64,000 bases of DNA, taken from positions 1 to 64,000 of the forward strand of contig JBFXAM010000006.1 of the NCBI GenBank assembly GCA_050184295.1, written 5' to 3'. Origin of the DNA: JBFXAM01 sp050184295 (GTDB lineage Bacteria > Planctomycetota > Phycisphaerae > UBA1845 > Fen-1342). Of the stretch, positions 34,053 to 41,385 are shown piece after piece (positions within the stretch are counted from its first letter, which is position 1; the number at the start of each line of letters is the position of its first letter). The translations under genes and the position numbers were made by a program. Under the pieces are notes generated by a model. The model was given only the letters and a program-made list of their open reading frames with translations. It was not told the DNA's origin and searched no databases.

Positions 34053-36761
34053 TCAGACGCCCGCCACCACCGCCGCGCGACGGGTCGCAATCGCCGCGGC
34101 AATCTGAGAGAGCAGCCGGCCACGGTCGATCGGCTTCGAGACATAGTCCGTGCACCCGCACTCGATGCACGTTTCGCGGTCGGACGCCATCGCGTGCGCC
34201 GTCAGCGCGATGATCGGCCCGGCGTACCCTGCCGCACGGAGCAGCCGCGCCGCCTGGTAGCCATCCATGATCGGCATCTGCATGTCCGTGACGAGCGCGT
34301 CGAACGACCGGCCGGCGCGCGCCGCGGCGAGAGTCTCGTCGACCGCGGCGCGACCGTTCTCGACGACGGCGACCTCGGCCCCGGCACGGCGAAGCACGTG
34401 GGCCACCAGCCGGCGATTGTCCGGTCCGTCCTCCGCGAGCAGGATCCGGCAACCGCGCAGCGTGCTGGGACCAGACGGGGGCTCGGCGTCCGCAAGGTCG
34501 CGCGTCCATGCGGTCGGCGGGGTCAGCTCCACACGCGCGCCGGTCGTTGCGACCGGGTCCGCGGCGATTGTGGCCCGAAACGTTGTGCCCACGCCAACGC
34601 GAGATTCCGCGAGCGTGACGTCGCCGCCGAGAATCTGCGCCAGGCGCTTGCTGATCATGAGCCCCAGACCGGTGCCGCCGAACCGCCGCGTGGTCGAGCT
34701 GTCTGCCTGCGTAAAGGGCTCGAAGATCCGCGCCTGCTGCTCGGACGCGATGCCCACGCCGCTGTCGATCACGTCGAATCGCAGCAGCGCCGCACCGGCG
34801 CGGCGCTCGACGCCGACCACGACGCGCACGCCGCCGATCTCCGTGAACTTCACCGCGTTGCTCAGCAGGTTCAGGAGAATCTGCCGCAGCCGCACGGGGT
34901 CGGTTGCGATCGTCTCGGGCAGCGGTCCGTCCTCGTCGATCGTCAGCGTCAGTCCCTTCGCGTCCGCGGGAACGCGCACCAGCGCCGCCACGTCGGTGAG
35001 GATGCTGCGCAGCGAGCAGCGTACGCGCTCCACGGTCATCCTTCCGGCCTCGATCTTCGAGAGGTCGAGGATGTCGTTCAGGATCGACAGCAGATACTGC
35101 CCATTCCGCAGAATCGTGCGGACCGCGTCGGCCCGCTCGTCCGCCGGACACGCCTCGTCCTGAAGGGTCTCAGCAAACCCCAGGATCGCCGTCATCGGCG
35201 TGCGGATCTCGTGGCTCATGTTCGCCAGAAACGCGCTCTTCGCCTGGTTGGCGACCTCGGCCTGCTCGCGGGCGACTTCCAACTGCGCGCTGTAGGCTTG
35301 CAGCTTCAGCGCCTGCGCTTCGAGATCGGCCTTGGCCGCGGCGAGCTCCGCGACGTGGTCGCGCAGCGCCTGGTCCTTGCGCAGCCGCTCGCTCACATCG
35401 CTGAGCGAGCCGGCCATGCGCAGAGGACGCCCGTCGGCGTCCCAGACTGCCTGTCCGCGTGCCTCGACCCACAAGTATCGACCCGAGCGCGTGCGAACGC
35501 GGAATTCCAAGCCGTACGGCGCGCGCTCGTACAGATGCGCCATTAACGCCGCTCGAATGCGCTCGCGGTCGTCGGGATGAATCCGGCTCAGAAACGCCGC
35601 CACCGTCGACGGAAACTCGCCGTGGTCGAAGCCGATCATCGCGGTCAGCCGCGGCGAGTAGTAGACGACGTCCGTCGCCAGATCCCAGTCCCAGATTCCC
35701 ACCGCCGACCCCGCGACGGCCAACCGAAACCGCTCCTCGCTCGCGCACAACGCGTACTCCGCGCGGCGACGCTCCGCGACGTCGATCCACGTCATCAGCA
35801 AGGCGGCCCGGCCGGCCCAGCTCACCCGCGTTAGACTCGCCTCGAGCGGCGCTTCCTCGCCATCGCCGCGCCGCGCTACCCACGCGAAGCGGAGAGAGCC
35901 CCGTTCGCGCGCGATCCGCTCGACCTCGGCCGCCCGCTCCGCCGATCCCACGCCGTCCGGCTGCGAATTCGGCGCCAGCTCCGCGATCGACGCCCCCAGA
36001 ACCGCCTCCCGGTCCGGCAGGCGCAAGAGGCGCATCGCGGCGGCGTTGCACTCGACGACGCGGCCGGCGTCGATCAGCAGATGCGGGTCGCACGCGTGCT
36101 CGAACAGCACGCGGAACTTATCCTCGGCCAGCTTGCGTTCGGTGACGTCCTCTCCAACCGCCAACACCCCAGTGTCCGGCAGCGGCGCGAGCCGCCAACG
36201 CAGCACGCGGCGTTCTCCGCCGGCAAGCTCGTGAACCTGCTCGCACGCCGGGTCGGCGCCGCCTTCCAGCAGCTTCGCCAACCCGGCGGTCACGCCCGCC
36301 GGCGCGCGATGCGCCGCACCGGAACCCGGTCCGTCGATCGTGCGTGCGTCGCGACCCGCCGGTCCGACGGTTCGCGCGGCTGCGGCGTTGAGATAGGTGA
36401 CGCGGTGCTGGGAGTCGAGCGCCACCACCGCGGAGTCGAGGGCGTCGAGGATTGCGCGCCACGGCGGGTCTTCGCCGCGCGATCCGCAGGCGGGACGCCT
36501 GTCCGCCCGGCGGCGCGCGTTCTCTTGGGCAAGAAGCAATCCGACGAAAACGGCGACCAGCCCAATACTGAGCGCAGCGGAAACGAGCCCGAACGCCGCG
36601 GGACCGCCGCGCGGCCCCAGCCCGGCAGCACCCGCCGCGATCAGCGCGAGGACCGCGACCGCGGCCGCGCACCGGATGGACGGCGCGCCGCGCGCGGTCT
36701 CGGCGCGCCGGCGCCCTTCGGGATTCGCACCGCGATCGGCCATCGGTCTGCGGGGGCGCAT
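34053..36761 (-). CDS. Hybrid sensor histidine kinase with PAS domains and receiver
   Basis: The 902-residue protein has two membrane spans near the N-terminus (about 30-80) and then three PAS-type sensor domains (about 95-210, 215-330, 335-460). A coiled-coil linker leads to HisKA with the phospho-accepting His in FLANMSHEIRTPM (near 516). A HATPase domain follows (LRQILLNLLSNAVKF, DSGVGI, FGGTGLGLMISKRLA). A C-terminal receiver has the phosphorylated Asp in LVTDMQMPIMDGYQ (near 824) and the Lys in YVSKPID. With no periplasmic domain of size, it probably senses cytoplasmic or membrane signals through PAS. No separate output regulator lies next to it. An alternative start is Met7. Confidence 0.93.
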   Translation of the reverse strand: MRPRRPMADRGANPEGRRRAETARGAPSIRCAAAVAVLALIAAGAAGLGPRGGPAAFGLVSAALSIGLVAVFVGLLLAQENARRRADRRPACGSRGEDPPWRAILDALDSAVVALDSQHRVTYLNAAAARTVGPAGRDARTIDGPGSGAAHRAPAGVTAGLAKLLEGGADPACEQVHELAGGERRVLRWRLAPLPDTGVLAVGEDVTERKLAEDKFRVLFEHACDPHLLIDAGRVVECNAAAMRLLRLPDREAVLGASIAELAPNSQPDGVGSAERAAEVERIARERGSLRFAWVARRGDGEEAPLEASLTRVSWAGRAALLMTWIDVAERRRAEYALCASEERFRLAVAGSAVGIWDWDLATDVVYYSPRLTAMIGFDHGEFPSTVAAFLSRIHPDDRERIRAALMAHLYERAPYGLEFRVRTRSGRYLWVEARGQAVWDADGRPLRMAGSLSDVSERLRKDQALRDHVAELAAAKADLEAQALKLQAYSAQLEVAREQAEVANQAKSAFLANMSHEIRTPMTAILGFAETLQDEACPADERADAVRTILRNGQYLLSILNDILDLSKIEAGRMTVERVRCSLRSILTDVAALVRVPADAKGLTLTIDEDGPLPETIATDPVRLRQILLNLLSNAVKFTEIGGVRVVVGVERRAGAALLRFDVIDSGVGIASEQQARIFEPFTQADSSTTRRFGGTGLGLMISKRLAQILGGDVTLAESRVGVGTTFRATIAADPVATTGARVELTPPTAWTRDLADAEPPSGPSTLRGCRILLAEDGPDNRRLVAHVLRRAGAEVAVVENGRAAVDETLAAARAGRSFDALVTDMQMPIMDGYQAARLLRAAGYAGPIIALTAHAMASDRETCIECGCTDYVSKPIDRGRLLSQIAAAIATRRAAVVAGV

Positions 36762-36883
36762 GAGGACATGATCGACCGGAGCGGGGCGCGTGGTGACCGG
36801 AATTCACCCCCGGCGCAGGGAACGTGCGGCGGCGGCCATGCGGCGGTCGGCGCAGGCGCGGCGGTTCTGATAGTATGTCGCGC

Positions 36884-38161
36884 ATGAATGTGCTGGTTCT
36901 CGGCGGCGGCGGTCGCGAGCACGCGCTGTGCTGGTCGCTGCTCCGCGCGCCGTCGAAGCCGCGCCTGTTCATTCTCCCCGGCAACGGCGGCACGGCGCTG
37001 CTGGGCACGAACATCGCCGGCGACCCGAGCAACGTGAAGCTGGCGCTCGAAGTGGCGCGCCGGGAGGACATCGATCTGACGATCGTCGGCTCGGAGGAGC
37101 CGCTCGCCGCCGGCATCGTCGACGCGTTTCAGGCTGCCGGGTTGCGCGTGTTCGGCCCTTCGCGACAAGCGGCCCGACTGGAGAGCGACAAGAGCTTCGC
37201 GAAGCAACTCATGCGCCAGCAGGCGCTCCCGACGGCGGACGCGCGCGTCTTCACCGACTATCGCCTCGCGCACGAGTACATCGCGGCCCGCGACGAGCCG
37301 CTGGTCATCAAGGCCGCCGGGCTCTGCAAGGGCAAAGGCGTCGTCGTCTGTAGCGACCCCGCCGAGGCCTTGCTGTGGGCCGAGCGCATGCTCGCGCAGC
37401 GCGTGTTCGGCGAGGCGGGCGCGAAGATCGTGGTCGAGGAGCGCCTCGTCGGACGCGAAGCTTCGGTGCTCGCGATCGTCGACGGGTCGACGCTGCTGAT
37501 GCTCGAACCCGCGCAGGACTACAAGCGCGTCGCGGACGACGACGCCGGCGCGAACACCGGCGGCATGGGCGCGGTGTGTCCCACCGATGCGCTCGACGCC
37601 GCCACGCTTCGGCAGGTCGAGTCGCAGATCTTCGTCCCGATCCTCGACGGCCTGCTGCGCGAAGACGTGACCTACCGCGGGGTGCTCTACGCCGGCCTGA
37701 TCCTGACCCACGCCGGTCCAAAGGTGCTCGAGTTCAACTGCCGCTTCGGCGACCCCGAGACGCAGGTCGTGCTCATGCGCCTCCAGTCCGACCTGCTCGA
37801 ACTGCTCGACGCCGCCACGCGCGGCACGCTCGACCAGGCCGACGTCCGCTGGGATCCGCGCGCTGCGGTGTGCGTCGTGCTGGCGTCCGGCGGCTATCCC
37901 GGCGAATACGCGACGAACGTGCCGATCTCGGGCGCCGACGACGACTTCGGCCCCGACGTGGCGATCTTCCACGCCGGAACCCGACGCGACGCACGCCGCG
38001 TCGTCACGACCGGCGGACGCGTGCTGGGCGTCACAGCGCTCGGCGAGACGCGCGAAGCCGCCCGCGCGCGCGCGTATGCTGCCGCCGAGCGGATCGCTTT
38101 CGACGGCCGGCACTATCGCCGCGACATCGGGGCCGCGTCGCGGCCGCGCGCGGCACACTGA
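36884..38161 (+). CDS. purD: Phosphoribosylamine-glycine ligase
   Basis: PurD joins glycine to phosphoribosylamine, the product of PurF, using ATP. The 425-residue protein opens with MNVLVLGGGGREHAL and has the ATP-grasp blocks VIKAAGLCKGKGVVV (near 155), VVEERLVGREASVLA, ANTGGMGAVCPT and LEFNCRFGDPETQ. This is normal length and layout. The ATG at 36884 is chosen as it begins the conserved N-terminus; an ATG three codons earlier is possible. It is divergent from the histidine kinase gene. Confidence 0.95.
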   Translation: MNVLVLGGGGREHALCWSLLRAPSKPRLFILPGNGGTALLGTNIAGDPSNVKLALEVARREDIDLTIVGSEEPLAAGIVDAFQAAGLRVFGPSRQAARLESDKSFAKQLMRQQALPTADARVFTDYRLAHEYIAARDEPLVIKAAGLCKGKGVVVCSDPAEALLWAERMLAQRVFGEAGAKIVVEERLVGREASVLAIVDGSTLLMLEPAQDYKRVADDDAGANTGGMGAVCPTDALDAATLRQVESQIFVPILDGLLREDVTYRGVLYAGLILTHAGPKVLEFNCRFGDPETQVVLMRLQSDLLELLDAATRGTLDQADVRWDPRAAVCVVLASGGYPGEYATNVPISGADDDFGPDVAIFHAGTRRDARRVVTTGGRVLGVTALGETREAARARAYAAAERIAFDGRHYRRDIGAASRPRAAH

Positions 38162-38210
38162 GGCGGGTGTGGCGCCGGGCGGGCGGCGCGCGATTCCATC
38201 AGGAGCGGAC

Positions 38211-38603
38211 ATGCTGAGCGTTGGCAACATTCACCTCTACGTGCGCGACTTCGAGCGCGCCATGCGTTTCTGGCGTGACGCCTGCCACTTGCGGGTTGCG
38301 GACCAGAGCGAGACGCAGGGAACCGCGTATGCGCAGCTCGACTTTCCCGACGGGGGAGCGTCCATCCAGCTCGTCACCGTCGACGAGGAAGAAGCGCCCA
38401 ACCCCTATGAAGGCCCCCAGCTCAACGCCGCCTTCGATCTTCTGACGAGCGAGTTCGACGACCTGCTCGTGCGCCTGCTCGGCTTCGGCGGGCAGCAGCT
38501 CGGCGAGATCGAGACCTATGAGAACCTGCGCATCGTGACGCTCGGCGATCCCGACGGCAACGTATTCGACCTCATCGAAGTGCCGCCGACCGAGTCGTCC
38601 TGA
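38211..38603 (+). CDS. VOC (glyoxalase/dioxygenase superfamily) protein
   Basis: The 130-residue protein has the paired beta-alpha-beta-beta-beta units of the vicinal oxygen chelate fold: GNIHLYVRDFERAMRFWRDA at the start, and LGDPDGNVFDLIEV near the end. His6 and the Glu of FDLIEV are plausible metal ligands. The substrate is unknown. The ATG follows AGGAG. It is 49 bp downstream of purD and may be in the same transcript. Confidence 0.85.
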   Translation: MLSVGNIHLYVRDFERAMRFWRDACHLRVADQSETQGTAYAQLDFPDGGASIQLVTVDEEEAPNPYEGPQLNAAFDLLTSEFDDLLVRLLGFGGQQLGEIETYENLRIVTLGDPDGNVFDLIEVPPTESS

Positions 38604-38706
38604 TCGACCGCCGGACCCACGCGATTGGGGTGGTCGCCGGCAGCGCCGGTGCCAGGGGCACTCCCGGGCAAACCGGTAGCGGGTCAGTTTGATCCGGGTG
38701 GTCCGG

Positions 38707-38763
38707 GTGGCACGGGCGTCTCGCCCGTGTCTGGTGCACGAACCGGCGAGACGCCCGTACCAC
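38707..38763. repeat. Palindromic spacer repeat (19-bp arms, one mismatch)
   Basis: Arms 38707-38725 and 38745-38763 pair except at one position, with a 19-base loop. The arm core is GGGCGTCTCGCC. Translated, it gives the phrases HGRDARATR and TGETPVP that I recall from many spurious planctomycete gene calls, so it is probably a member of a widespread intergenic repeat. It lies upstream of cysK. Confidence 0.8.
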
Positions 38764-38877
38764 GCTTTCAAATTCACTTTTTCACGAAACGGACCCACGA
38801 CTGGCAAACCGGCGCGCCCACCCACGCACGCGCCGCGATGGTATACTCCGTCGCTCGTCCGAAGGGAGAATGACACC

Positions 38878-39822
38878 ATGGCACGCCTGTATCAGAACAT
38901 CACCGAGACCATAGGCAGCACACCGCTGGTTCGCATCAACCGCATCATCACGAGCGCCGCGAATGTCTACGCCAAGCTCGAGTTCTTCAACCCGCTTGGC
39001 AGCGTGAAGGACCGCATCGGCGTCAGCATGATCGACGACGGCGTGGCCCGCGGCCGGATCAAGCCGGACACCGTCATCATCGAGCCGACCAGCGGCAACA
39101 CCGGCATCGCGCTCGCGTTCGTGTGTGCGGCGCGCGGCTTGCGGCTGACGCTCGTGATGCCCGAGAGCATGAGCGTCGAGCGGCGCCAGGTGCTCAAGGC
39201 GCTGGGCGCCGATCTCATGCTCACGCCCGCCGCCGAGGGCATGCGCGGTGCGGTCCGCCGGGCGGAGGAGCTCGTCCAATCCACGCCCAACAGCTTCATG
39301 CCGCAGCAATTCAGCAACCCGGCGAACGTCGAGATCCACGCCCGGACAACCGCCGAGGAGATCTGGAACGACACCGACGGCGCCGCGGACATCCTGATTT
39401 CGGGCGTGGGGACCGGCGGAACGATCACCGGGGTCGGCCGCGTGATCAAGACCCGCAAGCCGTCGTTTCGCTGCGTCGCGGTCGAGCCGGCCGATTCGCC
39501 GCTGATCACGCAACACAAGCTCGGCCAGCCGCCCAAGCCCGGACCGCACAAGATCCAGGGCATCGGCGCCGGGTTCATTCCCGAGAACCTCGATCTGAAC
39601 CTGGTCGACGAAGTGCTCACCGTCACCAATGAAGAGGCATTCGACTGGGCCCGCCGCGCCGCGCGCGACGAGGGCATTCTCGGTGGCATCAGCTCGGGCG
39701 CGGCGCTGAGCGCCGCCGACCGCGTGGCGCGCCGCCCGGAGAACGCCGGAAAGATGATCATCGTGGTGCTGGCGTCGTTCGGCGAGCGCTACTTGTCGAC
39801 GCCGCTGTTTCAGCCGACCTAG
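38878..39822 (+). CDS. cysK: Cysteine synthase (O-acetylserine sulfhydrylase)
   Basis: CysK is a PLP enzyme making cysteine from O-acetylserine and sulfide. The 314-residue protein has GSTPLVRINR, the PLP lysine in NPLGSVKDRIG (near 43), the substrate loop TSGNTGIALA (near 70) and the phosphate-binding GVGTGGTITG (near 178). ILGGISSGAAL lies near 265. The ATG at 38878 is preceded by GGGAGAA, and TATACT at 38842-38847 could be a -10 box. cysC lies 195 bp downstream, so sulfate activation and cysteine formation are grouped here. Confidence 0.95.
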   Translation: MARLYQNITETIGSTPLVRINRIITSAANVYAKLEFFNPLGSVKDRIGVSMIDDGVARGRIKPDTVIIEPTSGNTGIALAFVCAARGLRLTLVMPESMSVERRQVLKALGADLMLTPAAEGMRGAVRRAEELVQSTPNSFMPQQFSNPANVEIHARTTAEEIWNDTDGAADILISGVGTGGTITGVGRVIKTRKPSFRCVAVEPADSPLITQHKLGQPPKPGPHKIQGIGAGFIPENLDLNLVDEVLTVTNEEAFDWARRAARDEGILGGISSGAALSAADRVARRPENAGKMIIVVLASFGERYLSTPLFQPT

Positions 39823-40017
39823 CCCCGGCGCACCGCGGCCGGTCGGATTCCCGGAGCCGGCGAATCAGGCGGCGGCGCGGCCCGTCCGATGACATAGGGT
39901 CGGCCCGCGTCGCGCAGCGTGTGCGCTTCGGGCCCGCGTCCGCCGCAAGCCGTTTACGCGGATCGCACGCGCGCCGCCGGCGCGGTTGAAACGAACTGAA
40001 CAAGGAAATCAACGCCC

Positions 40018-40638
40018 ATGTCGACGCAGGTCGCCACCAACATCGTCTGGCACGAAGGTCACGTCGAACGCCCGCAGCGCGAGAAACTGCTGCGCCAGCA
40101 CGGCGCGACGGTCTGGCTGACCGGCCTGAGCGGCTCCGGAAAGAGCACGCTCGCCTTCACCGCCGAGCACGCGCTCATCCAGCGCGGCCACCTCGCGTAC
40201 GTGCTGGACGGCGACAACATCCGCCACGGGCTCAACAAGAACCTCGGCTTCTCGCCCGCCGACCGCACGGAGAACATCCGCCGCATCGGCGAAGTCGCGA
40301 AGCTGTTCGCGGACGCCGGCGTGATCACGTTCACCAGCTTCATCAGCCCGTATCGCGCCGACCGCGACGCGGTCCGCGTGATGCACGAGCAGGCCGGCCT
40401 GCCGTATGTCGAGATTTTTGTGAAGGCCTCGGTCGAGGTCTGCGAGACGCGCGATCCGAAGGGGCTCTACGCCAAGGCCCGCGCCGGGCAGATTCCCGAG
40501 TTCACCGGCGTCTCGGCGCCCTACGAAGAACCGCTCAAGCCCGAGCTCGTGCTCGAGACGGCGGACCTCTCGCCGCAGGCCGCCGCGGAGCAGGTGCTCA
40601 ATTACCTCGCCGGCAAAGGGCTGCTGCACACGCGGTAG
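40018..40638 (+). CDS. cysC: Adenylylsulfate kinase
   Basis: CysC phosphorylates adenylylsulfate (APS) to PAPS. The 206-residue protein has the P-loop WLTGLSGSGKSTLA (near 33-46), the APS-site segment VLDGDNIRHGLNKNLGFS, and RTENIRRIGEVAKLFADAGV. It also has FTSFISPYRADRD and the late IPEFTGVSAPYEEP. It is the free-standing kinase without a sulfurylase domain. The gene stands after cysK; no reductases or sulfate transporters are in the window. It converges on the PepSY-like gene over a spacer full of palindromes. Confidence 0.95.
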   Translation: MSTQVATNIVWHEGHVERPQREKLLRQHGATVWLTGLSGSGKSTLAFTAEHALIQRGHLAYVLDGDNIRHGLNKNLGFSPADRTENIRRIGEVAKLFADAGVITFTSFISPYRADRDAVRVMHEQAGLPYVEIFVKASVEVCETRDPKGLYAKARAGQIPEFTGVSAPYEEPLKPELVLETADLSPQAAAEQVLNYLAGKGLLHTR

Positions 40639-40651
40639 CGTGCTGACTTGT

Positions 40652-40749
40652 AAGTTCGTTGCAGAACCGGGACCCCGCCGATGCGTCTCGGCGGACCCTC
40701 GTACTGCAAAGCTCGAGCTTTGCACTACGTGGAACTGTGCGACGAACTT
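40652..40749. repeat. Nested palindromic repeat between convergent genes
   Basis: Outer arms AAGTTCGTTGCA (40652-40663) and its near-complement 40738-40749 (one mismatch) enclose a perfect 20-bp palindrome (40705-40724, TGCAAAGCTCGAGCTTTGCA). There is no T-tract. The whole spacer between cysC and the PepSY-like gene can fold, in either strand, into a long hairpin. Confidence 0.8.
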
Positions 40750-40762
40750 CCAACTCAGGACA

Positions 40763-41332
40763 CTAGTTCGGCTCTTTCTTGGGCGCGGCGTTGTCGCCTT
40801 TGTGCGCGCCGTCGTCGTCGCGATCCTCGTGTTCGTCGCGGTCGGCGTCGGACTCCTCGTGGAAGCGGCGGCCGTCGGCGGTGAAGAGGATCTCGCGCCC
40901 GCGGCCGTCCCTCTTGAAGTGGGCCTCGTAGAGATAGAGGGTCTTGCGCTCCCACTTCATGGCCGCGTCCGCGCCGGCCTCCTTCGCGGCGGCGGCGCGC
41001 GGCCCGGCGGGCACGCGGTCGGCGGGAAACGCCTCCTCGATCTCGACCACGTCGCCGGCGGGCGTGACCAGCACGTCGACGTGCCCGTCGGGCCCCTTCC
41101 AGGAGCCCTCGTAATACGTGTGACCGTGCTCGATCTCCTCGGCGTACTCGGTGATCTTCGCGTCGCCGGCGAGCTTCCTAAGCGCCGCCAAAGCCGCCGC
41201 CGGCACCTCCTTCTCCGCGATGCTCCGCTCCTGCTCCTGGGGCTTGTGGTTCGCCTGGGCAAACAGCAGCACGCCGCCCGCCAGCGCCACCGCGCCCAGC
41301 GCCGCCGCCAGCGACCCGCGTCGACCTGACAC
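40763..41332 (-). CDS. Exported PepSY-like protein
   Basis: The 189-residue protein has a signal/anchor segment (SLAAALGAVALAGGVLLFAQA). A PepSY-like alpha/beta domain follows with VPAAALAALRKLAGDAKITE, EEIEHGHTYYEGSWKGPDGH and VDVLVTPAGDVVEIEEAFP. A very acidic and basic, Asp/Glu/Lys/His-rich tail ends the protein. Such domains are small periplasmic modules, often linked to peptidase inhibition or lipids. The GTG start at 41332 is chosen because AAGGAG lies 6 bases upstream and the signal peptide begins there. It follows the amylase gene by 53 bp on the same strand. Confidence 0.75.
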   Translation of the reverse strand: MSGRRGSLAAALGAVALAGGVLLFAQANHKPQEQERSIAEKEVPAAALAALRKLAGDAKITEYAEEIEHGHTYYEGSWKGPDGHVDVLVTPAGDVVEIEEAFPADRVPAGPRAAAAKEAGADAAMKWERKTLYLYEAHFKRDGRGREILFTADGRRFHEESDADRDEHEDRDDDGAHKGDNAAPKKEPN

Positions 41333-41385
41333 GACCTGCTCCTTTTGAAGTGACCTCACGACGACGGCCGGCGCACGCCCCGCGC

